Assembly: GCA_903864315.1 (NCBI GenBank)
Contig: CAIPFK010000152.1
Span: forward strand, 62,001 to 126,000
Direction: 5' to 3'
Source: an uncultured Burkholderiales bacterium
Lineage (GTDB): Bacteria > Pseudomonadota > Gammaproteobacteria > Burkholderiales > Burkholderiaceae_C
DNA: 64,000 bases
Shown here: positions 40,098-56,138 of the stretch, piece after piece
How the letters are laid out: each line of letters begins with the position of its first letter
How positions within the stretch are numbered: the stretch's first letter is position 1
Notes under the pieces: generated by a model
What the model was told of the DNA's origin: nothing
The model's database searches: none
What the model saw: only the letters and a program-made list of their open reading frames with translations
Program-made: the position numbers and the translations under genes

Positions 40098-40292
40098 TTA
40101 CTTCTTTTCTTCTGCAGCAGGTGCAGCAGCAGGAGCGGCGGCATCAGCAGCAGGAGCAGCAGCAGGAGCGGCAGCATCGGCAGCAGGTGCAGCGGCAGGA
40201 GCGGGTGCAGCTTCAGGAGCTGGGGCTTCTTTTTTACCACATGCGACCAATGCAGCAGCTAAAAGAGTTGCCAAAAGAAGTGTCTTTGTCAT
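40098..40292 (-). CDS. Small Ala/Pro-rich repeat lipoprotein
   Basis: MTKTLLLATLLAAALVACGKK signal peptide and lipobox (LVAC), low-complexity AAPAAD repeats, own terminator. Confidence 0.7.
   Translation of the reverse strand: MTKTLLLATLLAAALVACGKKEAPAPEAAPAPAAAPAADAAAPAAAPAADAAAPAAAPAAEEKK
40114..40212. repeat. 33-nt tandem repeat, about three imperfect copies (11-aa unit DAAAPAAAPAA)
   Basis: Units at 40114-40146, 40147-40179 and 40180-40212 (last copy divergent). Confidence 0.8.
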
Positions 40293-40567
40293 GTCAGTTG
40301 TCCTTTGAGGGTGAGGTAGGGTTAACTATTTCCGGAAATTGCCACAAATTAAGCTGTGACTGAGCTGTTGGTTTTTTTATCAAGCTCCTTCAACTCAACT
40401 GAGGATTATAGGGTAAATCAGTAACGTTCACAATAAATGCACCACATTTGACAAATGACACGCATGGCTCCAGCACGATGGGCGCGTCTCTTTGGGCCAA
40501 GACCGTGTCAATGTGATGGACAGTTGACAGGAAAAACTCACCAGCACGAGCCCTTGCGGTTTGTCAC

Positions 40568-41872
40568 TCAGTCCTCCAAGTGCAACCACCCCGATTGCAT
40601 CCATTGCGCAAAAAGACCGAGCAAGGCGTCCAAACGACTGGCCAAACGAGTGCCTAAGAGCGACGACGCCAAGTGCTTTTGCTCACTTGGCAAGGCGCGA
40701 GAATGCCGCTTCACCAGTGGCGCCAAGACCTTGACCGACAAGGCCCGATCGTTGGCCAAGGTTCGTAAAATCTTGGCTTCTGCACCGCTTGCACCAACAC
40801 TTTCAGCATTGATATAGATAAATTTCGCATCAAAAAGCATCTGTGTTTGACGATCGAGTCTGATCACCTCTGGACCCTCACTCGCAGCCCAACGCTTCAA
40901 GCGACTCAAGCACTGCGCCTCATCCAATTCAAGCTCCCCTTCGAACCAAACATGGGGCTTGGGCTCGGTCAAGCTCTCACCCAAGGCGCGCTGAAAGTGC
41001 TGCTCATTGAATGCCAAACGCTTGTAACTTTCATAGGCAAAGTTTTGTAAAGCAAGCGGAATTTCACCAGGATTTTGGGTGGCGCCTTGTCCTTGATCGG
41101 TATACAACTGGGTCTTGTGCCGAGATGGATGGATTTGATGGGTTGGGCTGGATCGATCGTCATCATTACCCTCATCCGCCATCCACGCCATCACCGCCTG
41201 CGCCAACGCTGGCCCCTGGGGGGCATTGAATCCGATGGAGTAGGTCATGCATTCGCCCATGGCGACGCCCTCATGGGCGTAGCTCGGAGGCAGGTAAAGC
41301 ATGTCGCCGGGCTGCAGCACCCACTCCTCATCGTGCTTGAATCGGGCCAAAATTTTGAGCTCAGCACCCCGCACGAATTGATCGTCCACGCCATGGGCAA
41401 TGCGCCATCGACGCTCACCCTGGGCTTGCAATAAAAACACATCGTAACTATCGAAATGTGGTCCCACACCGCCTCGATCGCTGGCATAAGAAATCATCAA
41501 ATCATCGAGCCTGACCCTTGGAATGAAGCGAAACATCTCCAAGATGTCATGGGCCCTTGCGTCAAACAAGTTCACGCCTTGAACCAACAAGGTCCACGCC
41601 TTTTGCGTGAGTGCGGGCAGACTTCGACGCTGAAAGGGCCCGCGCTTCAAGGTCCAACTGCGAGCGAGATTTTTGGACCCCGCTTGCACCACCAAGCGCG
41701 ACTCCACATCGTCCCTTTGGGCCAATGCAAAGAGCTCTGAGCGCGAGATGGGCGCCTCAAAGGCTGGCAATGCGCCTCGCACGAGCAAGGGTTTTTTTTG
41801 CCAGTAGTGGCGCATGAAGTAGTCGGGCGTGAGTCCACCCAACAAGGTGGAGGGTTGGTCAATAGGGGTCAT
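40568..41872 (-). CDS. JmjC/cupin-domain ribosomal oxygenase (YcfD/RoxA-like, uL16 hydroxylase family)
   Basis: YFMRHYWQKKPLLVRGALP, GVGPHFDSYDVFLLQAQGERRWRI, LQPGDMLYLPPSYAHEGVA. Confidence 0.88.
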   Translation of the reverse strand: MTPIDQPSTLLGGLTPDYFMRHYWQKKPLLVRGALPAFEAPISRSELFALAQRDDVESRLVVQAGSKNLARSWTLKRGPFQRRSLPALTQKAWTLLVQGVNLFDARAHDILEMFRFIPRVRLDDLMISYASDRGGVGPHFDSYDVFLLQAQGERRWRIAHGVDDQFVRGAELKILARFKHDEEWVLQPGDMLYLPPSYAHEGVAMGECMTYSIGFNAPQGPALAQAVMAWMADEGNDDDRSSPTHQIHPSRHKTQLYTDQGQGATQNPGEIPLALQNFAYESYKRLAFNEQHFQRALGESLTEPKPHVWFEGELELDEAQCLSRLKRWAASEGPEVIRLDRQTQMLFDAKFIYINAESVGASGAEAKILRTLANDRALSVKVLAPLVKRHSRALPSEQKHLASSLLGTRLASRLDALLGLFAQWMQSGWLHLED

Positions 41873-41947
41873 GGAGGTGGGTAAAAAAATGATTAGAAAT
41901 GATCAACAAAATGGGGGGGCTTGCGTGAAATGCGACAATCGCTCACC

Positions 41948-42661
41948 ATGAACATCACTATACCTTGCGTGGTCGAACTGACCTGGACGCTCAAAGACAC
42001 TTTGGGCACCCTCCTTGACGAGCTTCATGAAGGCGTTGAATTTTTTGTGGGTGGGCATGATTTGCTGGCCAAAATCGAAGAAGCCTTGATCGGTCTCGCC
42101 CCTGGCGCGACACTGGATTTGCACTTGGAGCCCGAGGATGCCTTTGGCGACTATGATGAAAATTTGGTCTTTCTAGAGTCCCGAGACCTGTTCCCCTCAG
42201 AAATCGAAGAAGGCCAATGCTTGGAGGGCAGTGCGTTGCCCAAAAACGGTTTGGCTCAAGCCCCTGAAGGTCATCTCTACACCGTCACAGAAATCTATCC
42301 AGAGCATGTGGTTCTCGATGGCAACCACCCGCTGTCAGGCATGGCCTTGCGATTGCAGTTGAGCATTCATGGTGTGCGCGAGGCGAGCGAGTCAGAACGC
42401 AAAGCGGCCAGCATGGGGGTGGGATTTTTTTACTCTCCCGAACTCGCACCCCCTCAGGCCCATGGCCATGCCCACACGATGGAAAGCGCCCATGACCCCC
42501 TAGAGAGTGAGCCCATCGATTTGGCACAGATCAATCCTGCGCTGGCGCGATTGGATGCCATATTCGACTTCGAAGAGGATGACGTGGACAGCGAAGATGT
42601 TGCACCCAGTGACAACGCCAATGAGCCCACTCACAAGGCCCATGACAAACGTTTGCACTGA
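41948..42661 (+). CDS. FKBP-type peptidyl-prolyl cis-trans isomerase, SlyD-like
   Basis: VELTWTLKDTLGTLLDE..., FFVGGHDLLAKIEEALIGLAPGATLDLHLEPEDAFGDYDENLV; acidic/His-containing tail. Confidence 0.85.
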   Translation: MNITIPCVVELTWTLKDTLGTLLDELHEGVEFFVGGHDLLAKIEEALIGLAPGATLDLHLEPEDAFGDYDENLVFLESRDLFPSEIEEGQCLEGSALPKNGLAQAPEGHLYTVTEIYPEHVVLDGNHPLSGMALRLQLSIHGVREASESERKAASMGVGFFYSPELAPPQAHGHAHTMESAHDPLESEPIDLAQINPALARLDAIFDFEEDDVDSEDVAPSDNANEPTHKAHDKRLH

Positions 42662-42738
42662 GCGATTCTGAGCGCTTCTATGCGATTTTGGGCGATTTTT
42701 GCGCCCTACCTACCCCGCCCTCTCACACCCCCTAGGGC

Positions 42739-43188
42739 TTAAGCTTTCCCAGTGGAGCCGTAACCGCCCTCGCCCCTGAGGCTCTCACCAGAAAATTCCC
42801 CCACCACCTCAAAGCTCGCCTGCACCACAGGCACGATCACCAATTGAGCCAGTCTCTCCATGGGGTTCAACACATAGGGCACACCCGAGCGGTTCCAAGC
42901 ACTGACCATGAGCGCACCTTGGTAGTCGCTGTCGATGAGCCCCACCAAGTTGCCCAAGACGATGCCATGCTTGTGGCCCAGGCCCGAGCGCGGCAATATC
43001 ATCGCCGCAAAGCTTGGATCGGCCACATGAACCGCAATCCCCGTGGAGACCAATTGCCACTCGTTGGGCCCCAGGGTGATGGGCGCATCCATGCAAGCGC
43101 GCAAGTCCAGACCCGCACTCCCCGGTGTGGCGTATTGGGGCAAATGGTCTTTCATTCGCTCATCCAAAATTTTGAGTTCTATTTTCAT
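42739..43188 (-). CDS. dut: dUTP diphosphatase
   Basis: [48 protein letters not shown]. Confidence 0.95.
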   Translation of the reverse strand: MKIELKILDERMKDHLPQYATPGSAGLDLRACMDAPITLGPNEWQLVSTGIAVHVADPSFAAMILPRSGLGHKHGIVLGNLVGLIDSDYQGALMVSAWNRSGVPYVLNPMERLAQLVIVPVVQASFEVVGEFSGESLRGEGGYGSTGKA

Positions 43189-43213
43189 ATCATTGTCCGA
43201 AAAAATCCGTGCG

Positions 43214-46204
<2,991 letters not shown>

Positions 46205-46287
46205 GACACCCCAAGCCTTCAATAGAGCGAGATGAGCGGCCTCAAGCCTAACACCCAGCCCCGTTTGCCCATGAATCTGGATGCCTT

Positions 46288-47145
46288 ATGAAACTTTGTG
46301 GTTTTGAAGTCGGTTTAGACCAACCCTTTTTTTTGATCGCTGGCCCCTGTGTGGTGGAGTCCGAGCAGTTGCAAATGGACACCGCAGGGACACTCAAAGC
46401 CTTGTGCGCAGAGCTTGGGGTTCACTTGATCTTCAAGTCGAGCTACGACAAAGCCAACCGCACGTCTGAGAGCGGTTTTCGCGGGCCTGGCATGGACAAA
46501 GGCCTTGAGATCTTGGCCAAGGTCAAACGCGAGCTGAACTTGCCCATCTTGACCGATGTGCACCGAGAAGAAGACATCGCTCGCGTCGCTCAAGTGGTGG
46601 ATGTGCTGCAAACCCCTGCCTTTTTATGCCGTCAAACCGATTTCATCCACGCCGTGGCCTGTTCAGGCAAGCCTGTCAACATCAAAAAGGGCCAATTTCT
46701 ATCGCCCCATGAGATGAAAAACGTGATCGACAAGGCTCGCTTTGCGGCGCAAAGAGCGAACTTGGACCCCAATGTGTTCATGGCCTGTGAGCGTGGCGCC
46801 AGTTTTGGGTACAACAACTTGGTGAGCGACATGCGCTCCTTGGCCATCATGCGAGAGTGCCAAGTGCCGATTGTGTTTGATGCCACCCATTCGGTGCAAT
46901 TGCCTGGCGGTCAGGGGCAAAGTTCAGGCGGCATGCGCGAGATGGTGCCAGTCTTGGCGCGTGCGGCCGTGGCCGTGGGGGTGAGTGGTCTGTTCATGGA
47001 AACACACCCCGACCCCAAGCACGCTTTGAGTGACGGGCCCAATGCGGTGCCACTCAAGCACATGCGCGCACTTCTCGAGAGCTTGATGGCCATTGACCAA
47101 GTGACCAAACGCCAGCCCTTTTTAGAAGACCATTTTGAGGCTTGA
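46288..47145 (+). CDS. kdsA: 3-deoxy-8-phosphooctulonate synthase
   Basis: [53 protein letters not shown]. Confidence 0.97.
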   Translation: MKLCGFEVGLDQPFFLIAGPCVVESEQLQMDTAGTLKALCAELGVHLIFKSSYDKANRTSESGFRGPGMDKGLEILAKVKRELNLPILTDVHREEDIARVAQVVDVLQTPAFLCRQTDFIHAVACSGKPVNIKKGQFLSPHEMKNVIDKARFAAQRANLDPNVFMACERGASFGYNNLVSDMRSLAIMRECQVPIVFDATHSVQLPGGQGQSSGGMREMVPVLARAAVAVGVSGLFMETHPDPKHALSDGPNAVPLKHMRALLESLMAIDQVTKRQPFLEDHFEA

Positions 47146-47178
47146 GAGCAGTTTCCCAGTTTTTTTCTTGTTCATTAA

Positions 47179-48489
<1,311 letters not shown>

Positions 48490-48626
48490 AGCGAGTTTAA
48501 GATGCGCACTGTCACGCTCTTAGGCCCGTCTTGGACCTGATTGCCCACAGACAAAGCGCATCCGACACTGCCTGAGGCAACGCACGCCCCCATCACTGCC
48601 AACTTTTTTCAGCCAACTTCAAACCC

Positions 48627-48899
48627 ATGCAACGCGCCGTGACTTGGACACTACTGACCATCCTTGTGGTTTTGCAAGGACAGTTGTGGATTGGCCGCGG
48701 CAGTTTGCCCGAGGTGTGGCGACTCCAGAGCCAACTCTCCCAACAAGCCCAACTCAATGGCAAAGCACTCATCACCAACCAGCGCTTGAATGCCGAGCTC
48801 TTGGATCTCAAAAACGGCTTGGAGATGGTGGAAGAACGCGCCAGAAAAGAAATCGGCATGGTCCGCTCCAATGAAATATTTGTGCAGCTGGGCAAGTAA
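48627..48899 (+). CDS. ftsB: Cell division protein FtsB
   Basis: 90-aa single TM plus coiled coil directly after eno; LEMVEERARKEIGMVRSNEIFVQL. Confidence 0.9.
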   Translation: MQRAVTWTLLTILVVLQGQLWIGRGSLPEVWRLQSQLSQQAQLNGKALITNQRLNAELLDLKNGLEMVEERARKEIGMVRSNEIFVQLGK

Positions 48900-48968
48900 G
48901 GCGCCGCAGCTCACCCCGGGGTGATTCAAATCTTGGAGGATGACTCGGGGCTCTTGGGAGAGCAGCCC

Positions 48969-50006
48969 TCAATGCATTTGGTCGGGCTCAGCAGGCCTTG
49001 GCAGCACCAAGCTGGTTGCAAACAGGGCTGCCGCGTCCACCGCATCGTAGTGGTATTGCCGACCGCAAAACTCACACCCCACTTCGATTTCGTTGCGCTC
49101 GGCAATGATGCTGTTGGCTTCTTCCTCGCCCAGGCCTTGGATCATGCGCGAGACCCGCTCCTTGGAGCATGAGCACGCAAAACGGGGAGACAGTGCCGGC
49201 GCATCCACCGTGGGTTCGAGTTTGACGCAGCGTTCTTCCCAAAACAAGCGGTGCAAGACCTCATCGGGCGCCAGGCCCAAGAGCTCAGCGGGGGTCAAGG
49301 TTTTGGCCAGGATGGAGATGCGTTTGAAATCCTCATTGAGTCCAATTTGGTCCTCGTCTTGCAGCACTTTGCCACCCCCCAAATTGCCCATTCCCAGTGA
49401 GGGCAAGCGCTGGATCAATAGGCCTGCCGCCACATCATCGTTGCTCGCCAGCACCAAGGTGGTGTCGAGTTGCTCGCTTTGAAGCATGTAGTGCTCGAGC
49501 ACCTCTTGAAAGCGTTCAATGGGAGCTCCCAAATCGTCAAAAAAAGGCACCACACCTTGGTAGGGTTGCTGACCAGGAAATGGATCTTTGGGGTCCAGGG
49601 TGATGGCGCATTTGCCTTGGTTGCGCACATTCACCCAGTCGCTCAATTGGTAGCCCAAGGCTTGCGGGTCGGGGTCCACGCTGTGGGCGACAGTGAGATT
49701 GGGCTCGCCCACCACCTTGGCCGTGGCGCGCAGGCTCAGGTCCGCTTGCACTTCCACCACGGCCAATTTCAGGGGGCCGTCTCCAAAGATTTGCAGCACC
49801 AGTGCGCCATTGAATTTGATGTTGGTCTGCATCAGCACGGCCGCAGCAGTCATCTCCCCCAAGAGCGCACGCACTTCGGGTGGATAAGCGCCCGTGTCCT
49901 TGTTGGCGGCACGACGCTTCAAGACCTCTTGCCAACAATCGGTGAGTTTGACCAAAAGACCTCGAACTGGCAGTCCCTCAAATAGAAATTTGTGGACCTC
50001 ACTCAT
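48969..50006 (-). CDS. hslO: Hsp33 family molecular chaperone
   Basis: CXC...CXXC redox motif ([14 protein letters not shown]...[13 protein letters not shown]) and Hsp33 N-domain pattern. Confidence 0.93.
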   Translation of the reverse strand: MSEVHKFLFEGLPVRGLLVKLTDCWQEVLKRRAANKDTGAYPPEVRALLGEMTAAAVLMQTNIKFNGALVLQIFGDGPLKLAVVEVQADLSLRATAKVVGEPNLTVAHSVDPDPQALGYQLSDWVNVRNQGKCAITLDPKDPFPGQQPYQGVVPFFDDLGAPIERFQEVLEHYMLQSEQLDTTLVLASNDDVAAGLLIQRLPSLGMGNLGGGKVLQDEDQIGLNEDFKRISILAKTLTPAELLGLAPDEVLHRLFWEERCVKLEPTVDAPALSPRFACSCSKERVSRMIQGLGEEEANSIIAERNEIEVGCEFCGRQYHYDAVDAAALFATSLVLPRPAEPDQMH

Positions 50007-50569
50007 GGTGTTGATCCCAAGGGTCTCGTTGAGCCGGGGGGAGGTTCAGGCAAAGCCACCAGCGTTTGAGCAAACCGTTTTGCATTGTCGACATAGCCCA
50101 ACGCCGCTTTTTCAAGGCCAGAAATTTGCTCCTGCGTGAGCGCTTTGACCACCTTGGCAGGCGAGCCCATGATCATGGAGCCATCCGCAAACACTTTGCC
50201 CTCGGTCACGAGAGAGCCCGCACCGACCAAACAATGTTTACCAATATGTGCGCCATTCAAGATGGTCGATCCCATGCCAATCAAACTCCCCTCCTCGATG
50301 GTGCAACCATGCAGCACGCATTGGTGCCCCACGGTCACCCTGGGGCCGATGGTCAAGGGGTAGCCAAGGTCAGAGTGCATCACGCTGCCGTCTTGCACGT
50401 TGGAGCCTTCCCCAATCGTGAGTGCCTCGTTGTCACCACGGGCAATGACGCCAAACCACACGCTCGCTTCTTTGCCCAAATGAACCTTGCCCACGAGTTG
50501 GGCGCTCGGTGCGACCCAGGCCCCTGGGGCGAGTGTGGGGGCGTCATCTCCTAAACGATAAAGCGTCAT
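50003..50569 (-). CDS. Gamma carbonic anhydrase family protein
   Basis: Left-handed beta-helix hexapeptides; [72 protein letters not shown]. Confidence 0.93.
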   Translation of the reverse strand: MTLYRLGDDAPTLAPGAWVAPSAQLVGKVHLGKEASVWFGVIARGDNEALTIGEGSNVQDGSVMHSDLGYPLTIGPRVTVGHQCVLHGCTIEEGSLIGMGSTILNGAHIGKHCLVGAGSLVTEGKVFADGSMIMGSPAKVVKALTQEQISGLEKAALGYVDNAKRFAQTLVALPEPPPGSTRPLGSTP

Positions 50570-50598
50570 GCGAAAAACCTTGCAGTGTTGAGCTCTGA

Positions 50599-51489
50599 AT
50601 GAATGGCCTGATGGAGTTGACGAAGGGCAAAGCCCAGCGATCGCAAAAAGCCCCAACTTCACCCGACCTCAGACCCACATCTTACAATGACTGGATGCAC
50701 AAGATCAGACCCCTTTGTCAAGAGATCTTCGCCATGAGCGAGCCCCATGCCAAAGTGGCGGCTTTGGCGCAACTGTGGACCCGCAAAGACCAGTGGCACC
50801 TCGACCCTGAGCAAGCGATGACGCCAGACTGCCCAGTGGGTCGGCCTGCGCGACCTCAACTCAAGTCCCCCAAGATGGTTCCCTCAAGAAAACCCTCCAC
50901 GCCCGAGGGCTTGGCCGCCTTGGTGCATTCGGTGTGCCACATTGAGTTCAACGCCATCAACTTGGCACTCGATGCGGTTTGGCGATTCGCGGGTCTACCG
51001 AAAGACTACTACTTGGACTGGGTTCGTGTGGCCTATGAGGAGTCCACGCACTTTGAGATGCTGCAAAACTTACTGCGAGAGATGGGCTACCAATACGGGG
51101 ACTTTGACGCCCACGATGGGCTTTGGGAGATGTGCCAAAAAACCAGCCACGACCCAATCGCTCGAATGGCCTTGGTGCCGCGCATTTTGGAGGCCAGGGG
51201 GTTGGACGCCACGCCGCAGATTCAAGCCAAGCTGCAAACCATCCCTTCACCCCATGCAAGCCAAGCCTCGGCGATCTTGGACATCATCTTGCGAGACGAA
51301 GTGACGCATGTTCAAGTGGGCAACCGCTGGTACACCTGGCTGTGTGAAGCTGCGGGGCTCTCACCCATGGATCACAGCGAAGCGTTGGCCATCACCTACT
51401 TGGCCCCCAAGCTCAGGCCTCCCTTTAACCTGTTGGCAAGACGGCAAGCCGGTTTCACTGAGCTTGAGCTCGAGCGCTTGGGCGCTTGA
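50599..51489 (+). CDS. DUF455 family ferritin-like protein
   Basis: [46 protein letters not shown]. Confidence 0.85.
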   Translation: MNGLMELTKGKAQRSQKAPTSPDLRPTSYNDWMHKIRPLCQEIFAMSEPHAKVAALAQLWTRKDQWHLDPEQAMTPDCPVGRPARPQLKSPKMVPSRKPSTPEGLAALVHSVCHIEFNAINLALDAVWRFAGLPKDYYLDWVRVAYEESTHFEMLQNLLREMGYQYGDFDAHDGLWEMCQKTSHDPIARMALVPRILEARGLDATPQIQAKLQTIPSPHASQASAILDIILRDEVTHVQVGNRWYTWLCEAAGLSPMDHSEALAITYLAPKLRPPFNLLARRQAGFTELELERLGA

Positions 51490-51532
51490 ACCCTCTCTAG
51501 ACCTTCATTCTCCCCTGCACTCCATGGGGGTC

Positions 51533-52471
51533 TCAGCCGCGAGGGTGGTGCGCCGCATGCAGCGACTGAAGCCGCTCCTTGGCAACGTGGGTATAAATGG
51601 TGGTGGTGGAGATGTCGGCATGCCCCAACAGCATTTGGACGGCCCTCAAGTCCGCCCCGTGATTGAGCAAATGGGTGGCAAAGGCGTGCCTCAAGGTGTG
51701 CGGCGAGATGGGGGACTTGATCTGCGCGCTCAGTGCATAGCGCTTGATGAGTGACCAAAACATCACCCGAGACATGGCCTCGCCCACGCGCGAGCCGCGC
51801 TGCGTCACAAACAACGCGTCTTGCACTTGCCCTCGCAAAATCTCCCCACGGGCCTGCCCCAAATAGCGCTCCAACCAGTCACCAGCGACCTCACCAAAGG
51901 GCACCAATCTCTCTTTCTGGCCTTTGCCTGTGACATGGAGCACCCCTTCTTTGAGGCCGACTTGAAAGACTTTGAGCGCCACCAACTCACTCACCCGCAA
52001 CCCACAAGCGTAGAGCAACTCGAGCATGGTGCGGTCTCTCACACCCAGCGCAGTTTGGACATCGGGGGCGGCCAACAGGGCCTCGACTTGGGCCTCACTC
52101 AAGACCTTGGGCACACGAAGGGGCTGCTTGGCAGAGAGCATGCGCAAGGTGGGGTCCTGGGTGGTTTTGCCCTCGCTCTGGGCCCAGCGGTAAAAGCGGC
52201 GCAAAACGCTCAAGCGGCGATTGGCAGTGGTGGCACGCGTTTGCCCATGTCGAGCGGCAAAGTAAGCGTTCAAGTCCACCTCACTGGCCAACAAAAGGGA
52301 CCCTCCAGCCCCTTGGGCCACGAGCCATTGACTGAACGCCTTGAGGTCTTGGCGGTAGGCACTCAAGGTGTGCTGTGACAACCCGTCTTGGAGCCACATG
52401 GCGCTCAAAAATTCTTCCAGCAAAGGATCTGGCTTGGACTCTGGCGTGGACTCTGGCTTGGGCTCGGACAT
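51533..52471 (-). CDS. xerD: Tyrosine recombinase XerD
   Basis: LLYACGLRVSELVAL, SPHTLRHAFATHLLNHGADLRAVQMLLGHADISTTTIYTHV; start uncertain (52471/52480/52546). Confidence 0.9.
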   Translation of the reverse strand: MSEPKPESTPESKPDPLLEEFLSAMWLQDGLSQHTLSAYRQDLKAFSQWLVAQGAGGSLLLASEVDLNAYFAARHGQTRATTANRRLSVLRRFYRWAQSEGKTTQDPTLRMLSAKQPLRVPKVLSEAQVEALLAAPDVQTALGVRDRTMLELLYACGLRVSELVALKVFQVGLKEGVLHVTGKGQKERLVPFGEVAGDWLERYLGQARGEILRGQVQDALFVTQRGSRVGEAMSRVMFWSLIKRYALSAQIKSPISPHTLRHAFATHLLNHGADLRAVQMLLGHADISTTTIYTHVAKERLQSLHAAHHPRG

Positions 52472-52561
52472 CAACGCCATGCATCGCCTCCTTGGCCCAA
52501 GCGCATGGAGTGCAGTACGCCCACCCTGCCCTGCATGCAAGCGCAATTGGGGCAGGAAAAC

Positions 52562-53551
52562 TCAGTCAAGGGACAGCTTTTGAGTCTCGACCACTTTCTT
52601 ATAGACCTCGAACTCGGCCTTGATTTGAGCGGCGAATTGCTCTGGGGTATTGCCCACGACCAAGGAGCCCGTGTCTTCGATGCGGTGTTTGACAGCGGGG
52701 TCTTCGAGCACTTTTTTAACCCCCTGGTAAATCTTGTCCACCACCTCTTTGGGCAGTCCCTTGGGGCCATAGATGCCGTAATAAGCCATGCGATTGACCG
52801 CTTCGAGCCCGACTTCTTTAAACGTCGGGGTGTTGGGGAGCACTTTCAACCGCTCAGGAGCGGCCACCACAATGGCCACCAAGCGGTTTTCTTTGATGAA
52901 GGGCAAGGCTGAGGGCAAATTGTCAAAAATCATCGGCACTTGACCCGCGACGGTGTCGTTCAAGGCGGGGCCCGCCCCTTTGTAAGGAATGTGGGTGATA
53001 TCGGTGCCCGAGAGGCTTTTAAAGAGCTCCGTTTGCAAGTGGCCAATTCCCCCTGTGCCCGATGAGGCGTAGGCGTACTTGCCAGGATTTTTCTTGAGTT
53101 CCGCCAAAAAAGATGCGTAATCGGTGGCGGGAAATTTAGGAAAGACAGCGATCACATTGGGCGTGGCTGCCACATTGATGATGGGGGTGAAATCGGTCAA
53201 TGGGTTGTAGGGGGTTTTGGGGTTGATGGCAGGGTTCGCTGCCGTGGTCGAGACCGTGGCCACGCCGAGGTTGTAGCCATCCGGGATGGCCTTGGCGGTT
53301 TCATTGGCCCCCACCACCCCGCCACCGCCAGGTTTATTCTCGACAATGACCGATTGACCCAAGACGCGCGAGAGCGGCTCGGCAATGACACGCGCCACGA
53401 TGTCGGTCGTGCCACCTGGGGCAAAGGGCACTTGCAGGCGAATGGGCTTATTGGGATAGGACTGAGCCCAAGTGGAGATGGGTCCCCCAAGCGCGAGGGC
53501 GAGAAAGGCACAAAATAAAGACTGGACAAAAGGCACTTGAGTGGGTCTCAT
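52562..53551 (-). CDS. Bug-family tripartite tricarboxylate transporter substrate-binding protein
   Basis: [64 protein letters not shown]. Confidence 0.93.
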   Translation of the reverse strand: MRPTQVPFVQSLFCAFLALALGGPISTWAQSYPNKPIRLQVPFAPGGTTDIVARVIAEPLSRVLGQSVIVENKPGGGGVVGANETAKAIPDGYNLGVATVSTTAANPAINPKTPYNPLTDFTPIINVAATPNVIAVFPKFPATDYASFLAELKKNPGKYAYASSGTGGIGHLQTELFKSLSGTDITHIPYKGAGPALNDTVAGQVPMIFDNLPSALPFIKENRLVAIVVAAPERLKVLPNTPTFKEVGLEAVNRMAYYGIYGPKGLPKEVVDKIYQGVKKVLEDPAVKHRIEDTGSLVVGNTPEQFAAQIKAEFEVYKKVVETQKLSLD

Positions 53552-53684
53552 GGTGGGGCTCCAATGTGGCAAAACCCAATATTACACTGCTACTCTTGTA
53601 CAGCCTATAGGGATGACCTCCAATCAGAGAAAGCTACTTCTTTTAAAGTCCCGTTGATTCAAATAGTCGGCCAACTCGTTTCTT

Positions 53685-54878
53685 TTAAAGTACAACGGGT
53701 TCGGGCTCCAAACGAATACCAAAACGCTCGTACACACTGGTCTGGATGGCTTTGGCCAGCGTCATCACCTCACCGCCCGTGCAAGGATGCTCAGGCGTGC
53801 CTTTGTTCACCAACACCAAGGCTTGCTTGTCGAAAACACCGGCCAAGCCCATGGTTTTACCGCGCCAGCCACACGCATCGATGAGCCAAGCGGCGGCGAG
53901 TTTGTAGCGCCCGTCCAAGAGCGGGTAATGCACCACACCCGGTTCACGGGCGATGATGTCTTGGCACTGATCGGCACTCACGGTGGGGTTTTTAAAGAAG
54001 CTGCCCGCATTGCCCATGTCTTTGGGGTCGGGCAGTTTGTCGCGTCGAATCTCGCACACCCAGTCGTATATTTGCTGAGGACTGGGCTTGGCACTGGGGT
54101 CGGCCAGGGTGAGCTGGTGCACTTTCTTTTTCAAGTCTTGGTATCCCACCTCAGCCCTCCACTTCTTGGCAAGCCTAAAACGCACCCGGGTGATCAAGGT
54201 GCGATTGGCCAAGCCAATGGGCGTGGGAGTTGTGCTTGTGGCTGAATCTGAACTGGAAGACTCTGCACGTTGGGCCCATTGGGCGCGCGCCAAGGTGGCG
54301 CCATGCTGTGCGGGGTGTGGACCCAAAGACGCCAGGCTGGTCATGGGGGTATCGGCTCCATGTTTAAAAATAGAATCGCGGTAACCAAAGGCGCATTGCT
54401 CGGCATTCAAGGTGAAGGACTCGCCGGTGTGCAAATCGATGCCGTCCAGTTCATGGAAGCGGTCTTGCAACTCAACACCGTAGGCGCCAATGTTTTGCAC
54501 AGCACACGCCCCCACGCAGCCGGGGATCAATGCCAAGTTTTCCAGACCAGGCCAGCCTTGCTCCAGGGTCCAGGTGACAAAGTCATGCCAGTTCTCACCC
54601 GCTTGGGCCTCAACGAAGTAGGCGCGATCATCCTCAGCGACCAACTCTCGGCCCATGATCTCCACTTTCAGCACCAAAGCACTCACATCCCCCGTCAACA
54701 CCAAGTTGGAGCCCCCGCCCAGCACAAATTTCGGACTCGCCCCCAGGAGAGGATCACGCAAGACATCCAACACATCGCTGGGACGGGTGATGCGCACCAT
54801 CGTTTGGGCTCTAGCCAAAATACCAAAGGTGTTATACGATTGCAAGGATTGTTGGTGTAAGACTTTCATGACCTGCAT
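53685..54878 (-). CDS. murB: UDP-N-acetylmuramate dehydrogenase
   Basis: SYNTFGILARAQTMVRI, FVLGGGSNLVLTGD, LALIPGCVGACAVQNIGAYGVEL, GNAGSFFKNPTVS. Confidence 0.95.
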   Translation of the reverse strand: MQVMKVLHQQSLQSYNTFGILARAQTMVRITRPSDVLDVLRDPLLGASPKFVLGGGSNLVLTGDVSALVLKVEIMGRELVAEDDRAYFVEAQAGENWHDFVTWTLEQGWPGLENLALIPGCVGACAVQNIGAYGVELQDRFHELDGIDLHTGESFTLNAEQCAFGYRDSIFKHGADTPMTSLASLGPHPAQHGATLARAQWAQRAESSSSDSATSTTPTPIGLANRTLITRVRFRLAKKWRAEVGYQDLKKKVHQLTLADPSAKPSPQQIYDWVCEIRRDKLPDPKDMGNAGSFFKNPTVSADQCQDIIAREPGVVHYPLLDGRYKLAAAWLIDACGWRGKTMGLAGVFDKQALVLVNKGTPEHPCTGGEVMTLAKAIQTSVYERFGIRLEPEPVVL

Positions 54879-54921
54879 TGTCTCACCGCTCGCCCTTTTG
54901 CAACCATTTTTCTAAAACAAC

Positions 54922-55407
54922 ATGCCCTCATTCGATACAGTTTGCGAAGCCAATCTCGTTGAAGTCAAAAACGCGGTGGAAAACACCGCCAAAGAAATCG
55001 GCACCCGGTTTGACTTCAAGGGCACGGCAGCCGCCATTGAATTCAAAGACAAAGTGATCACCCTCATTGGAGATGCGGATTTTCAGCTGACCCAAATTGA
55101 AGACATCTTGCGCGCCAAACTCACCAAACGCGAGGTCGACATTCGCTTCATTGACAAAGGCGATGTGCAAAAAATGGGGGGCGACAAAGTGAAGGTGGCA
55201 TTGAAAGTGCGCGAAGGCATCGAGAGTGAGGCCGCCAAAAAACTCCAACGCCTCATCAAAGACAGCAAGATGAAAGTCCAAGCCTCCATTCAAGGCGAGT
55301 CGGTTCGCATCACAGGCGCCAAACGAGACGACTTGCAAGCCGCCATGGCACTCATCAAGAAAGACATGGCCGATTTGCCGCTGAGCTTTAATAATTTCAG
55401 GGACTGA
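54922..55407 (+). CDS. YajQ family cyclic di-GMP-binding protein
   Basis: [43 protein letters not shown]. Confidence 0.96.
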   Translation: MPSFDTVCEANLVEVKNAVENTAKEIGTRFDFKGTAAAIEFKDKVITLIGDADFQLTQIEDILRAKLTKREVDIRFIDKGDVQKMGGDKVKVALKVREGIESEAAKKLQRLIKDSKMKVQASIQGESVRITGAKRDDLQAAMALIKKDMADLPLSFNNFRD

Positions 55408-55451
55408 CACGACTCACGCACAGGACCACCAAGCCATCATGCCAGCGTGTT

Positions 55452-56138
55452 TTAGCCCCCAATGCGTGTTTCTTCGCCCCGAAAGAGTCGCTGTAAATTG
55501 GCCTGGTGCCTAAAGACGAGCAAAGCACTCATCAAGACACTGCTGAGGAGCACATCCACGGGAGCACCCCAGGCCCAGGGACTCATGGCCCAGTAAAAAA
55601 GTGGCGCAAAAATGGCACTCAGCAACGCCGCCAAGGATGAATAGCGCCACAGGCGCGCCACCAAGAGCCAGCACAGCAATGTGGCCAAGCCCAACCAAGG
55701 CTGGTATCCCAGGAACACCCCAAATGCCGTGGCAACGCCTTTGCCACCCTTGAATCGGAAAAACACGGGATACAAATGCCCCAAAAACGCCGCCAGGCCC
55801 ACGCAACCCAGACCCCAAGCCTGTGGGGGCCAACCCCAGGCATCCCAATCCAAAGTAGGCGTACAGCCAACGCTGTCGAGCCCATAGGTTTTGAAGAGAA
55901 GCACTGGAAGCCAGCCCTTGAAGGCATCGAGTAAGAGCGTCAATGCAGCGGCTGCCTTGTTGCCGGTTCTGAGGACATTGGTGGCACCTGGGTTATGACT
56001 GCCATAGGTTCTGGGGTCTTGCAAGCCCATCACACGCGAGACCAGCACGGCAAAGGACAAAGAGCCGCAGGCATAAGCCAGCAGCAACACCATGGTCCAT
56101 GTGGGCGCATTGCAACCCAGACTCAACTCCCCCATCAA
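55452..56138 (-). CDS. plsY: Glycerol-3-phosphate acyltransferase
   Basis: [72 protein letters not shown]. Confidence 0.95.
   Translation of the reverse strand: MMGELSLGCNAPTWTMVLLLAYACGSLSFAVLVSRVMGLQDPRTYGSHNPGATNVLRTGNKAAAALTLLLDAFKGWLPVLLFKTYGLDSVGCTPTLDWDAWGWPPQAWGLGCVGLAAFLGHLYPVFFRFKGGKGVATAFGVFLGYQPWLGLATLLCWLLVARLWRYSSLAALLSAIFAPLFYWAMSPWAWGAPVDVLLSSVLMSALLVFRHQANLQRLFRGEETRIGG

Noticed and set aside
51533-52471. Integrase of a mobile element
   Set aside because: Sequence fits housekeeping XerD; no att-like repeats, cargo or transposition genes nearby.
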